Of a stretch of 44,936 bases of DNA, positions 16,384 to 24,382 are shown one piece after another (the first letter of the stretch is position 1; the number at the start of each line of letters is the position of its first letter). A program made the translations under genes and the position numbers. The notes beneath the pieces are model-generated. The model had not been told where the DNA came from, searched no databases, and saw only the letters and a list, made by a program, of their open reading frames with translations. The stretch lies in NCBI RefSeq assembly GCF_900091845.1, contig NZ_FMCI01000055.1:1-44936 (forward strand), written 5' to 3'. Source of the DNA: Streptomyces sp. SolWspMP-5a-2 (GTDB taxonomy: Bacteria; Actinomycetota; Actinomycetes; Streptomycetales; Streptomycetaceae).

Positions 16384-17013
16384 TCAGGCCGGGCCCACCG
16401 CGCCCGCCAGGCCCAGCAGCAGCACCCGGGTGAACCCGCGGACCCACTCCTCGTCCGCGGGTTCCGCGCTGACCAGGGTGCGGTGCACCACCGCGCCCGC
16501 CACCACGTCGAAGATGAGGTCGACCGTGCGGGCCGTCGCCTCGGGGTCGGTCTCGGCGGGGAGTTCACCGCGCGCCTGGGCGCGCGAGCGGCCTTCGAGG
16601 ACCAGCCGCTTCTGGCGGTCCACGATCGACGCGCGGATGCGGTCGCGCAGCGCCTCGTCCCGGGTGGACTCCGCGACCACCGCCATCAGCCCGCTCCTGG
16701 CCTCCGGGCGGGCCAGGATGGCCGCGAACTGCAGCACCACGCCCTCCACGTCGGCGGCGAGCGAGCCGCGGTCGGGCAGCCGCAGCGCGTCGAAGAGTTC
16801 CGCGACGGCGTCCACGACCAGTTCGTTCTTGCCCGCCCAGCGCCGGTAGAGGGTCGTCTTGGCGACCCCGGCCCGGCAGGCGACGTCCACCAGGGTCAGC
16901 TTGGACCAGCCCAGTTCGACCAGCGCCTCCCGGGTGGCGGCCAGGATCGCGGCGTCGGCGGCGGCGCTGCGCGGACGTCCCGTGGCCCGCCGGGCGGGGA
17001 TGCGGCTCTGCAT
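16384..17013 (-). CDS. TetR-family transcriptional regulator
   Basis: A 209-residue TetR protein. The HTH is at ~20-66 (ILAATREALVELGWSKLTLVDVACRAGVAKTTLYRRWAGKNELV), and the ligand domain follows. It is convergent with icmA, 19 bases apart. The ATG has no ribosome binding site, and a TATCGT box lies 6 bases upstream, so the message is probably leaderless. Candidate target: the palindrome in front of icmA, although the protein's own promoter has only the small element CGATATCG. Ligand unknown. Confidence 0.88.
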   Translation of the reverse strand: MQSRIPARRATGRPRSAAADAAILAATREALVELGWSKLTLVDVACRAGVAKTTLYRRWAGKNELVVDAVAELFDALRLPDRGSLAADVEGVVLQFAAILARPEARSGLMAVVAESTRDEALRDRIRASIVDRQKRLVLEGRSRAQARGELPAETDPEATARTVDLIFDVVAGAVVHRTLVSAEPADEEWVRGFTRVLLLGLAGAVGPA

Positions 17014-17027
17014 CCCCCGACGATATC
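17014..17027 (-). promoter_or_regulatory. -10 box and small palindrome at TetR start
   Basis: On the minus strand TATCGT (17025-17020) precedes the ATG by 6 bases. It overlaps an 8-base palindrome CGATATCG. Confidence 0.4.
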
Positions 17028-17154
17028 GGCCGGGGCCCGCCGCGCCGAGGGGTGGAACCCGGGCGCGTGGCGGGCCGTTGGAGGGATGCGGCGGTTTCGT
17101 GTGGCCGTGAGGGAGATCACCGGGGGGAGCTGTTCCGGAGGCCCTCCCTGCCCT

Positions 17155-17173
17155 TACGCTACGAGTCGTAGCG
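17155..17173 (+). promoter_or_regulatory. Dyad at promoter of thioredoxin-TPR gene
   Basis: CGCTACGA-G-TCGTAGCG (17157-17173) is a perfect 17-bp dyad. A TACGCT -10-like box (17155-17160) overlaps its left arm. It lies about 120 bases before the gene at 17294, within the 280-bp gap shared with the divergent TetR gene. Likely an operator; binding protein unknown. Confidence 0.5.
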
Positions 17174-17293
17174 AAACCACTGGGCGCGGGGTGGGGACCC
17201 CGGGCCGTCCAAGGGTGGCGGGCGCCGGGGCAGGTGGGGACCTGCTCGCGGGACGCTTTTCACTCACGCGCGGGATCGGGGGAGGATAGACGC

Positions 17294-18268
17294 ATGCAGC
17301 CACGGAACATGTCCATGAGCGGGGTCGTCGACCTCGCCGCGGTGAAGGCGGCCCAGGAGGCCAAGGCGAAGGCGGAGCAGGCTCGCGCCGAAGCCGCCCG
17401 GCACGGCGGCGGCCCCGGTGCCGTCTCACCGGCCGACCTCGTCATCGACGTCGACGAGGCCGGGTTCGACCGCGACGTCCTGCAGCGCTCCACCGAGGTG
17501 CCCGTCGTCATCGACTTCTGGGCCGAGTGGTGCCAGCCCTGCAAGCAGCTCTCGCCGGTCCTCGAACGGCTCGCCGTCGAGTACGCCGGCCGCTTCCTGC
17601 TCGCCAAGATCGACGTCGACGCCAACCAGATGCTGATGCAGCAGTTCGGCGTCCAGGGCATCCCGGCGGTCTTCGCCGTGGTGGCCGGGCAGGCGCTCCC
17701 GCTCTTCCAGGGCGCGGCGGGCGAGGAGCAGATCCGCCAGACCCTCGACCAGCTCGTGCAGGTGGCCGAGGAGCGCTTCGGGCTGACCGGCCTGGCCGTC
17801 GACCCCGACGCGGAGCCGGGCGACCGGACGGCCGACGAGATCCCGGTCGGGCCCTACGACGCGCTGCTCGAAGCCGCCGTGCGGGCCCTGGACGCCGGGG
17901 ACCTCGCGGGCGCGGTGCAGGCGTACCGGAACGTGCTGAACGACGACCCGGGCAACCCGGAGGCCAAACTCGGCCTCGCGCAGGCCGAGTTGCTCCAGCG
18001 GGTGGAGGGTCTCGACCCGCAGCGGGTGCGCCAGGAGGCCGCGTCCGCGCCGTCGGACGTCTCCGCGCAGATCGCCGCGGCCGACCTCGATCTGGTCGGC
18101 GGGCACGTGGAGGACGCCTTCGGGCGGCTCATCGACACCGTGCGCCGCACGGCCGGCGACGACCGCGACACCGTCCGCCTGCGGCTGCTGGAGCTGTTCG
18201 AGGTCGTCGGTGCCGAGGACCCGCGGGTGGCGACCGCGCGCCGGGCGCTCGCGCGGGCGCTGTTCTGA
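17294..18268 (+). CDS. Thioredoxin-TPR co-chaperone (CnoX/YbbN-like)
   Basis: A 324-residue cytoplasmic protein. An Ala/Lys/Glu-rich coiled-coil helix (~14-37) is followed by a thioredoxin fold (~48-155) with the active-site motif WCQPC (Cys80, Cys83) and a cis-Pro segment GIPAVF. TPR-like helices (~188-324: ALLEAAVRALDAGDLAGAVQAYRNVLNDDPGNPEAKLGLAQAEL) follow. CnoX proteins hold oxidation-prone clients for DnaK or GroEL. The intact CxxC suggests this one may still be redox active. Start ATG 17294 has GGGGGAGG 8 bases upstream. Confidence 0.88.
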   Translation: MQPRNMSMSGVVDLAAVKAAQEAKAKAEQARAEAARHGGGPGAVSPADLVIDVDEAGFDRDVLQRSTEVPVVIDFWAEWCQPCKQLSPVLERLAVEYAGRFLLAKIDVDANQMLMQQFGVQGIPAVFAVVAGQALPLFQGAAGEEQIRQTLDQLVQVAEERFGLTGLAVDPDAEPGDRTADEIPVGPYDALLEAAVRALDAGDLAGAVQAYRNVLNDDPGNPEAKLGLAQAELLQRVEGLDPQRVRQEAASAPSDVSAQIAAADLDLVGGHVEDAFGRLIDTVRRTAGDDRDTVRLRLLELFEVVGAEDPRVATARRALARALF

Positions 18269-18308
18269 GCGGGGCGCGGGGCCGGTTCTGACCAGTCGTT
18301 AAACGCGA

Positions 18309-18323
18309 CGGCATGTGATGCCG
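18309..18323 (+). terminator. Weak hairpin after thioredoxin-TPR gene
   Basis: CGGCAT-GTG-ATGCCG lies 40 bases after the stop and is followed by a short A-run. It is a short stem and may not terminate efficiently. Confidence 0.3.
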
Positions 18324-18352
18324 GGGTGAAAAATCCGCCGACGGACTGTCAC

Positions 18353-18537
18353 GCGGCCGCGCTTTACCAAAACTTGGTAATCGCGGCCGCTGTTACTGGC
18401 AGTAAGTTATGGCTGCCGAACTGTCAGATTCTGTCCGGGAATACGCCCTTTCGCTGCCGCGTTCTGCGGCACCCTGCGCAGTCGGCCGGGACCTATGGGT
18501 CGCCCGGTGGTTATCCGGCCGTTACTAGCCAGTAACG
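18353..18537. promoter_or_regulatory. Cluster of TTAC/GTAA dyads upstream of DUF6230 cassette
   Basis: This is part of a 643-bp gene-free stretch (18269-18911). Three dyads share TTAC...GTAA arms: TTACCAA-AAC-TTGGTAA (18364-18380), TTACTG-G-CAGTAA (18393-18405) and CGTTACT-AGCC-AGTAACG (18520-18537). The first is flanked by two GCGGCCGC-containing arms (18353-18361, 18382-18390), making a larger near-palindrome. The remaining gap holds an inverted pair GGACAGG/CCTGTCC (18674-18711) and a CTGCCC/GGGCAG hairpin near 18850-18875. No convincing small gene is seen there. Confidence 0.55.
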
Positions 18538-18911
18538 AACCCCCTTGTGCGGGCGGCGAGAATGCACCACGATCGGCGACGCTCGGTCCGTTCCCGCTCC
18601 CCGGCAGCCCGTCGGGTCGCGGGAGTTCCTGGGTCCCCACCGAGCAGGGTCGGCGCCCCGGGTGCCGGCTCTTGGACAGGGGGGTCTTCGCCCGTCCGGC
18701 GGAGCCTGTCCGGCAGGGTTGTGCGTGATGTGCGTCAGGCGCGACCAGTGGTTGTCGCTCGGGGGCGATCGCCGGTGATCGGTGCGCGGTTCGCGCCTCC
18801 GAGTACGGGCGCTCTCCTGACCGAGGACGTAGCACTTCTCCCATCCCTGCCCGGCTGAGCCGCCTTCGGGGGCAGTCGGGTCAGGAGATGTACGTCCGAG
18901 AAGGAGGAAAT

Positions 18912-19544
18912 ATGGAGTCCCAGGTGCGTGGCGGGACCAGATGGAAGCGGTTCGCTGTGGTCATGGTGCCCAGCGTCGCCGCTACGGCCGCGATAGGTGT
19001 CGCCCTTGCGCAGGGTGCTCTCGCCGCGTCGTTCAGCGTGTCGGGCCAGTCGTTCAAGGTGACGGCGAACCAGCTCGACGGCACGGGATTCGTCCAGTAC
19101 GGGGCGCTCGACCAGGGCTACACGCTCGCCGGTGACAAGACGGTTCACCCCGTCGCCGTCTCGGCGTTCAAGTCCGCGACGATCCAGAACATGTGTCAGT
19201 CGGTGGTCACCCCGGGCATCCCGCTGCTCGGGTCGGTCAGCCTCACCCTGAAGGCCGGCGAGGACAAGCCGGTCGAGGCGTCCAACCTCTACATCGATGT
19301 CGCCGATCTGGAGACGGACGCGACGTTCACCAACATCAACATCGGTGTGGCGGCCAAGGACTCGACCAAGGGTCCCGGCATGAAGGGCGGGAACGAGCAG
19401 TCGAACCCGAACGGGTTCGCGCAGGAGGCCGACCGTGCCGTCCTGAAGAACGTGAAGCAGACGGCGTGGGCGACCACCGCCGGAACCTTCAAGCTCAGCG
19501 GCCTGAAGATGTCCCTGTCGACGGGCACCCACGAGTGCTACTGA
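18912..19544 (+). CDS. DUF6230 exported protein
   Basis: A 210-residue protein with a basic N-terminus (RGGTRWKR), a hydrophobic export segment (~16-38, ending QGALAASF) and a mature beta-rich domain. Two Cys in the mature part (MCQS near 96 and the final HECY) could form a disulfide that pins the C-terminus. Such proteins were sometimes labelled cholesterol esterase, but I see no serine hydrolase motif. ATG 18912 follows a strong AAGGAGG. It heads a three-gene cassette with DUF6114 and the protein at 20205. A hairpin follows, so it may be made in excess over the downstream genes. Function unknown. Confidence 0.8.
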   Translation: MESQVRGGTRWKRFAVVMVPSVAATAAIGVALAQGALAASFSVSGQSFKVTANQLDGTGFVQYGALDQGYTLAGDKTVHPVAVSAFKSATIQNMCQSVVTPGIPLLGSVSLTLKAGEDKPVEASNLYIDVADLETDATFTNINIGVAAKDSTKGPGMKGGNEQSNPNGFAQEADRAVLKNVKQTAWATTAGTFKLSGLKMSLSTGTHECY

Positions 19545-19556
19545 GCACTCGGTGAC

Positions 19557-19585
19557 GGGCGGGGGAGCCGGTGGCGCCCCCGCCC
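19557..19585 (+). terminator. GC-rich hairpin between DUF6230 and DUF6114 genes
   Basis: GGGCGGGGG pairs with CCCCCGCCC across an 11-base loop, 13 bases after the stop, and is followed by TTCC. It may attenuate rather than end transcription, since the next gene lies only 76 bases on. Confidence 0.5.
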
Positions 19586-19660
19586 TTCCACTCTCCCGCC
19601 GTGCTTCACACGCGGCACACATCACCACCACGGCAACACCGCACCAGGGAGCTGTTTTCC

Positions 19661-20215
19661 ATGAGCGCCGAGACCCCTGCCGCCGCAGCCGACCAGTTCG
19701 CTCGCCGCAGGCAGCAGTTCCGCGCCTGGCGGGGCACCCGTCCGTTCTGGGCCGGTCTGTTCGTCTTGCTCAGTGGCTTTCCGATCATGTACTTCCCGTA
19801 CGCGCACCTGCAGATCGGCCACCTCACGCTGGCGATGGCGACCACCGCGGGTGCCGGGTCCCTGATCATCGGTGTGCTGCTGGTCGTTCTGGGCGTCAGC
19901 CTCTGGTACCAGCGGCACGTGCGCACCTTCGCGGGAGTCGCCGCGATCCTGCTCGCCCTGGTGTCCCTGCCCGTCTCCAACTTCGGCGGCTTCGTCGTCG
20001 GCTTCCTGCTGGCCATGGTCGGCGGGGCGATGGCCGTCTCCTGGGTCCCGGGCAGCCCGGAGCAGGAGGAACCGCACAGGCCGGCCCCCGTCGCCGGCGA
20101 CGACACCCCCGACGGGCTCACGTTCGACAAGGACACACGCGGTCCGGGCACGCCGGACGATCTGTCAGGAACGAGCCCCGCCAACGGGGCGAACGGGAGG
20201 CACAGTGCCGGCTGA
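19661..20215 (+). CDS. DUF6114 membrane protein
   Basis: A 184-residue protein. A basic, Ala-rich N-terminus is followed by about four membrane helices (residues ~30-135: FWAGLFVLLSGFPIMYF, LTLAMATTAGAGSLIIG, AGVAAILLALVSLPV, FVVGFLLAMVGGAMAV). The tail (~135-184) is hydrophilic and rich in Pro, Asp and Gly. No catalytic motif is seen. The start ATG has GGGAG about 10 bases upstream. Its end overlaps the GTG of the next gene by 11 bases, so the two are likely coupled. DUF6114 and DUF6230 neighbouring each other supports a shared but unknown function. Confidence 0.8.
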   Translation: MSAETPAAAADQFARRRQQFRAWRGTRPFWAGLFVLLSGFPIMYFPYAHLQIGHLTLAMATTAGAGSLIIGVLLVVLGVSLWYQRHVRTFAGVAAILLALVSLPVSNFGGFVVGFLLAMVGGAMAVSWVPGSPEQEEPHRPAPVAGDDTPDGLTFDKDTRGPGTPDDLSGTSPANGANGRHSAG

Positions 20216-21569
20216 CGAGGTGACCCACGGGACTGACGTGGACGCGTCCCGTGTGAGAACCGGGCCGCGCCACGCGGCACCCAAGAAGCCGCTGTTCACC
20301 AGGTTCCACATGCCGGCGGGCAAGGCGATAGCCATGGCGGCGATGCCGACGGCCGTCCTCGTGGGGATGGGCTTCACGTCCTCGCTCGCCCTCGCGGACA
20401 GCGCCGGTTCCACCCCGGCGCCCGCCAAGAGCCTCAGCGCGGAGGAGTACAAGGACTGCGTCGCGGCCCTCGACGGCTCCTCGGCCTCGCCGTCGCCGTC
20501 CGCCTCGTCGACCGCCTCCCCCAAGGCGGACGACACGAAGACGCCCTCGCCGAGCGCCAGCACGGCCGCGCCGAAGGACGACGACAAGGAGCCGTCGGGC
20601 TCGGACGACACGACCTCTTCGCCGGATTCAGGTTCCGACGACAAGGCCGAGCCGACCCCGTCACCCTCCGAAAGCGCGTCCGCGGCGGGCGGTGCGGCGG
20701 GCGGGGCGGCGACCCCCTCGGCCTCCGCGTCGGCGGGCGGCGGCGGGCTGCTGGGCACCATAGGCGACGTCGTCTCCGGCATCCTCACCGGCGGCGCCTC
20801 GGGCACCGCCCAGGAGGCCGCTCCCTCGCCGTCCGCCTCGGCCTCGGCCCCGGCGGACGAGGACGCCTCCGACGCGGCGGAGAAGGCCGCGGAGAAGACC
20901 GCGGGGAAGGCGGCCGACAAGGTCACCGACACGGTCTCCGGGACGGTCGAGGACGCCGGGCGGGCCGCGAAGGACACGGCGGGCACGACGGGCGACGCGG
21001 CGAAGGACACCGCCGACGCCGCCGGGAAGGCGGCCGACGAGGCTACCTCCGCCGCCACCCCGAGCCCGTCGGCGAGCGCCTCCGAGGCGGCGGACGGCTG
21101 TCCGGCCGCCACGGACGACGAGGGCGGCGTCGACAACAAGGTGCCGGTGTCGGACGACCCCTGGCACCTGGACGCCAGCTCGCTGCTGCTCAAGAGCGCC
21201 GACTACCAGGGCGTCGTCGAGGTGCGGACGGCGAGCGGGGTCAAGAAGAAGGTGCTCAAGTACGTCATCTCCGGCGGCACCGACATCGGGGACCTGCACC
21301 AGACGGTCCTGGACAGCCAGTCGGGGAAGACCTACCACGTGCAGGCCGCCAAGGGATCGACCTCCACCATCCGCAACGGCGACACCACGATGTACACCGA
21401 GAGCATCTCGGGGAACCTCTTCGGTCTGATCCCGGTGACCTTCAGCCCGGACAGCCCGCCGCCGCTGAACATCCCGCTGATCTACTTCACCAACGCGAAG
21501 GTCGTGCAGGCCGCCCAGTTCGGCGGCGAGCTGCACGTGCCGGGACTGCACCAGTACGCGACCGGCTGA
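20205..21569 (+). CDS. Membrane-anchored protein with LEA-like low-complexity region
   Basis: A 454-residue protein, start GTG 20205 after GGGAGG, overlapping the DUF6114 gene. A ~35-residue basic cytoplasmic segment (RHAAPKKPLFTRFH) precedes one hydrophobic helix (~42-65). The exported part has a Ser/Pro/Ala/Asp-rich stretch (~70-215), then an Ala/Lys/Asp segment (~220-285) with recurring KAADK, RAAKDTAG, GDAAKDTADAAGKAADEA units that resemble 11-residue LEA repeats. The C-terminal ~165 residues (from DGCPAATDDEG) look folded and beta-rich, containing WHLDASSLLLKSADYQGVVEV and YHVQAAKGSTSTI. No known enzyme motif is seen. I do not recognise a named family for the whole protein. Confidence 0.78.
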   Translation: MPADEVTHGTDVDASRVRTGPRHAAPKKPLFTRFHMPAGKAIAMAAMPTAVLVGMGFTSSLALADSAGSTPAPAKSLSAEEYKDCVAALDGSSASPSPSASSTASPKADDTKTPSPSASTAAPKDDDKEPSGSDDTTSSPDSGSDDKAEPTPSPSESASAAGGAAGGAATPSASASAGGGGLLGTIGDVVSGILTGGASGTAQEAAPSPSASASAPADEDASDAAEKAAEKTAGKAADKVTDTVSGTVEDAGRAAKDTAGTTGDAAKDTADAAGKAADEATSAATPSPSASASEAADGCPAATDDEGGVDNKVPVSDDPWHLDASSLLLKSADYQGVVEVRTASGVKKKVLKYVISGGTDIGDLHQTVLDSQSGKTYHVQAAKGSTSTIRNGDTTMYTESISGNLFGLIPVTFSPDSPPPLNIPLIYFTNAKVVQAAQFGGELHVPGLHQYATG

Positions 21570-21604
21570 GCCGGTCCCACCAGCCCGTCCGGGAGCCGCA
21601 CAGG

Positions 21605-21640
21605 CTGAGGGCGCCCCCCGTCCGCGGGGGGCGCCCTCAG
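21605..21640. terminator. Bidirectional terminator between the DUF6230 cassette and pyk
   Basis: CTGAGGGCGCCCCCCG pairs perfectly with its inverse across a 4-base loop (16-bp stem). It lies 35 bases after the rightward cassette and 29 bases after the leftward pyk, so it can serve both. Confidence 0.8.
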
Positions 21641-21669
21641 TGCGTCCGGCAACTGCCGTACGGGGACGG

Positions 21670-23100
21670 TCAGTCCGCGTCGACGCTGCCCAGGTGGTGG
21701 ACCCGGACCATGTTGGTGGTGCCGGGGACCCCGGGCGGGGAACCGGCCGTGATGATGACGACCTCGCCCGGGTTGAAGCGGTTGAGCTTGACGATCTCCT
21801 GGTCCACCAGGTCGACCATCTCGTCGGTGCTGTTCACGAACGGGACGACGTGCGACTCCACGCCCCAGCTCAGCGAGAGCTGGTTGCGGGTGTTCTCGTC
21901 CGTGGTGAAGGCGATGATCGGCTGGGCCGCGCGGTAGCGGGAGAGCCGCCGGGCCGTGTCACCGGACTGGGTGAAGGCCACCAGGCCGCGGGCGCCGAGG
22001 AAGTCCGCGATCTCGCACGCGGCACGCGCGACCGAACCGCCCTGGGTGCGCGGCTTCTTGCCGGGGACCAGCGGCTGGAGGCCCTTGCCGAGCAGCTCCT
22101 CCTCGGCCGCGACGACGATCTTCGACATCGTCTTGACGGTCTCGACCGGGTAGGCGCCGACCGAGGACTCCGCCGACAGCATGACCGCGTCCGCGCCGTC
22201 CAGGATCGCGTTGGCCACGTCGGAGGCCTCGGCGCGGGTCGGACGGGAGTTGGTGATCATCGACTCCATCATCTGGGTCGCCACGATCACCGGCTTCGCG
22301 TTGCGCCGGCACAGCTCGATCAGGCGCTTCTGCACCATGGGGACCCGCTCCAGCGGGTACTCGACGGCGAGGTCGCCGCGGGCGACCATCACACCGTCGA
22401 ACGCCATGACGACGTCCTCCATGTTCTCGACCGCCTGCGGCTTCTCCACCTTGGCGATGACCGGGACCCGGCGGCCCTCGTCGTCCATCACCTTGTGGAC
22501 GTCGGCCACGTCGCTCGCGTCCCGCACGAAGGAGAGCGCGACCAGGTCGCAGCCCATGCGCAGCGCGAACCGCAGGTCCTCGACGTCCTTCTCGGAGAGC
22601 GCCGGCACGTTGACGGCCGCGCCGGGCAGGTTGATGCCCTTGTGGTCGGAGACGACACCGCCCTCGATGACGATCGTCCGGACCCGGGGGCCCTCGACGC
22701 CGGTGACCTTCAGCTCGACGTTGCCGTCGTTGATCAGCACCTGGTCGCCGCGGGAGACGTCGGCGGGCAGGCCCTTGTAGGTCGTGCCGCAGATGTGCTT
22801 GTCGCCGGGGACGTCCTCGGTGGTGATGACGAACTCGTCACCGCGCTCCAGCTCGACCGGGCCCTCGGCGAAGGTCTCCAGGCGGATCTTCGGGCCCTGG
22901 AGGTCGGCGAGGACGCCGATGGCCCGGCCGGTCTCCTTGGCCGCGGCGCGGACGCGGTCGTACCGCGCCTGGTGCTCGGCGTGGGTGCCGTGGCTGAAGT
23001 TGAACCGGGCCACGTTCATTCCGGCCTCGATCATCGAGACCAGCATTTCGTGGGAGTCGACCGCGGGGCCGAGAGTACAGACGATTTTCGAACGGCGCAT
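21670..23100 (-). CDS. pyk: Pyruvate kinase
   Basis: A 476-residue enzyme converting phosphoenolpyruvate and ADP to pyruvate and ATP. Motifs: SKIVCTLGPA at the N-terminus, ARFNFSHGTH, LADLQGPKIRL, the B domain (~70-165), the signature VIAKVEKPQAVENM with the catalytic Lys, MVARGDLAVEYP, and VATQMMESMI..PTRAEASDVANA. The C-terminal domain has TQSGDTARRLSRYR. Streptomyces usually carry two pyruvate kinases, and which one this is rests on neighbourhood (next to ackA-pta-pfkA). The ATG follows TAGGATCGCCCC, which could act as a -10 box of a leaderless message or provide an AGGA binding site. Confidence 0.95.
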   Translation of the reverse strand: MRRSKIVCTLGPAVDSHEMLVSMIEAGMNVARFNFSHGTHAEHQARYDRVRAAAKETGRAIGVLADLQGPKIRLETFAEGPVELERGDEFVITTEDVPGDKHICGTTYKGLPADVSRGDQVLINDGNVELKVTGVEGPRVRTIVIEGGVVSDHKGINLPGAAVNVPALSEKDVEDLRFALRMGCDLVALSFVRDASDVADVHKVMDDEGRRVPVIAKVEKPQAVENMEDVVMAFDGVMVARGDLAVEYPLERVPMVQKRLIELCRRNAKPVIVATQMMESMITNSRPTRAEASDVANAILDGADAVMLSAESSVGAYPVETVKTMSKIVVAAEEELLGKGLQPLVPGKKPRTQGGSVARAACEIADFLGARGLVAFTQSGDTARRLSRYRAAQPIIAFTTDENTRNQLSLSWGVESHVVPFVNSTDEMVDLVDQEIVKLNRFNPGEVVIITAGSPPGVPGTTNMVRVHHLGSVDAD

Positions 23101-23106
23101 GGGGCG

Positions 23107-23150
23107 ATCCTATCGGTTTGTTTCGCTACGGAATATTCCGTCTGGCGGAA
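23107..23150 (-). promoter_or_regulatory. pyk promoter with overlapping dyads
   Basis: The minus-strand -10 TAGGAT (23112-23107) ends 6 bases before the pyk ATG. Upstream are the palindrome ACGGAATATTCCGT (23128-23141) and an overlapping TTCCG-N5-CGGAA (23136-23150) in A+T-rich DNA. These may regulate pyk. No clear -35 is seen. Confidence 0.45.
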
Positions 23151-23173
23151 GATACAAATGGGCGCGCGGGCGC

Positions 23174-24382
23174 TCAGTTGCTGTTTTCGACCAGTGCGTA
23201 GGTCTGCGTCGCGATTTCCAGTTCTTCGTCGGTCGGCACCACCGCGACCTTGACCCGGGCGTCCGCGGGCGAGATCAGCCGCGGCGCGTCCCCGCGTACG
23301 GTGTTCAGCGCCTCGTCCACCGCCAGGCCCAGGGTCTCCAGGCCCGCGACGGCCGCCGCGCGGACCGGTGCCGCGTTCTCGCCGACCCCGGCCGTGAACG
23401 CGATCGCGTCCACCGTACCGAGCACGGCGTAATAGGCGCCGATGTACTTCTTGAGCCGGTGAATGTAGATGTCGAAGGCGAGGGCGGCCGCCTCGTCGCC
23501 CTCGTCGACCCGGCGGCGAATCTCCCGCATGTCGTTGTCGCCGCAGAGACCGACCAGCCCGCTCCTCTTGTTGAGAAGAGTGTCGATTTCGTCGATGGAC
23601 ATTCCGCCAACCCGCGCCAAATGGAAGATGACGGCCGGATCGGTGTCACCGGAGCGGGTGCCCATCACCAGTCCCTCCAGCGGGGTGAGCCCCATCGAGG
23701 TGTCCACGCACCGCCCGCCCCGCACGGCCGACGCGGACGCGCCGTTGCCGAGGTGCAGCACGATGACGTTGACGTCCTCGGGCGCCTTCCCGAGCAGCCG
23801 CGCGGTCTCCCGGGAGACGTAGGCGTGGGAGGTGCCGTGGAAGCCGTAGCGGCGGACCCGGTGCTCGTCGGCGGTCCGCACGTCGATCGCGTACCGGGCC
23901 GCCGACTCCGGCATCGTGGTGTGGAACGCGGTGTCGAAGACGGCGACCTGGGGCAGGTCGGGGCGGAGTGCCTGTGCGGTGCGGATGCCGGTGAGGTTGG
24001 CCGGGTTGTGCAGCGGGGCGACCGGGATCAGCCGCTCGATCTCGGCGAGGACGGCGTCGTCGACCACGGTCGGCTCGGTGAACCGCTTGCCGCCGTGCAC
24101 CACCCGGTGCCCGATCGCGGCCAGCTCGGGGGAGTCGAGGCCGAGGCCGTCCGCGGCCAGCTCCTCGGCGACGCACTTCAGGGCCGCCTCGTGGTCGGCG
24201 ATCGGCGCGGTCCGCTCCCGGAGGGTGCCCCCGGCGGGCGGGGTGTGCCGCAGCCGCGAGGTGGCCTCGCCGATCCGCTCCACCAGGCCCGTCGCGAGCC
24301 GGGCGCGGTCGCGCATGTCGAGCAGCTGGTACTTCAGCGACGAGGAGCCGGAGTTGAGGACGAGGACGCGGGTGGGGCTCAC
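23174..24382 (-). CDS. ackA: Acetate kinase
   Basis: A 402-residue acetokinase converting acetyl phosphate and ADP to acetate and ATP. The N-terminal phosphate motif RVLVLNSGSSSLKYQL, the second signature MGTRSGDTDPAVIFHL preceded by DTSMGLTPLEGL, and FDTAFHTTMP, YGFHGTSHAYVS, GNGASASAV and FTAGVGENAAPVR are all present. Start GTG 24382 overlaps the pta stop (GTGA), so the two steps are made together. A much longer open frame continues upstream through pta, but in the wrong frame. Confidence 0.95.
   Translation of the reverse strand: MSPTRVLVLNSGSSSLKYQLLDMRDRARLATGLVERIGEATSRLRHTPPAGGTLRERTAPIADHEAALKCVAEELAADGLGLDSPELAAIGHRVVHGGKRFTEPTVVDDAVLAEIERLIPVAPLHNPANLTGIRTAQALRPDLPQVAVFDTAFHTTMPESAARYAIDVRTADEHRVRRYGFHGTSHAYVSRETARLLGKAPEDVNVIVLHLGNGASASAVRGGRCVDTSMGLTPLEGLVMGTRSGDTDPAVIFHLARVGGMSIDEIDTLLNKRSGLVGLCGDNDMREIRRRVDEGDEAAALAFDIYIHRLKKYIGAYYAVLGTVDAIAFTAGVGENAAPVRAAAVAGLETLGLAVDEALNTVRGDAPRLISPADARVKVAVVPTDEELEIATQTYALVENSN

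Noticed and set aside
18660..18715. Small RNA with stem GGACAGG/CCTGTCC
   Set aside because: The stem is short, the loop long, no promoter pair is convincing and no terminator follows; kept only as a note in the regulatory entry.
18547..18858. A 103-codon open frame in the gene-free region before the DUF6230 gene
   Set aside because: Low-complexity Arg/Pro composition, no ribosome binding site and no recognisable domain; nothing supports translation.
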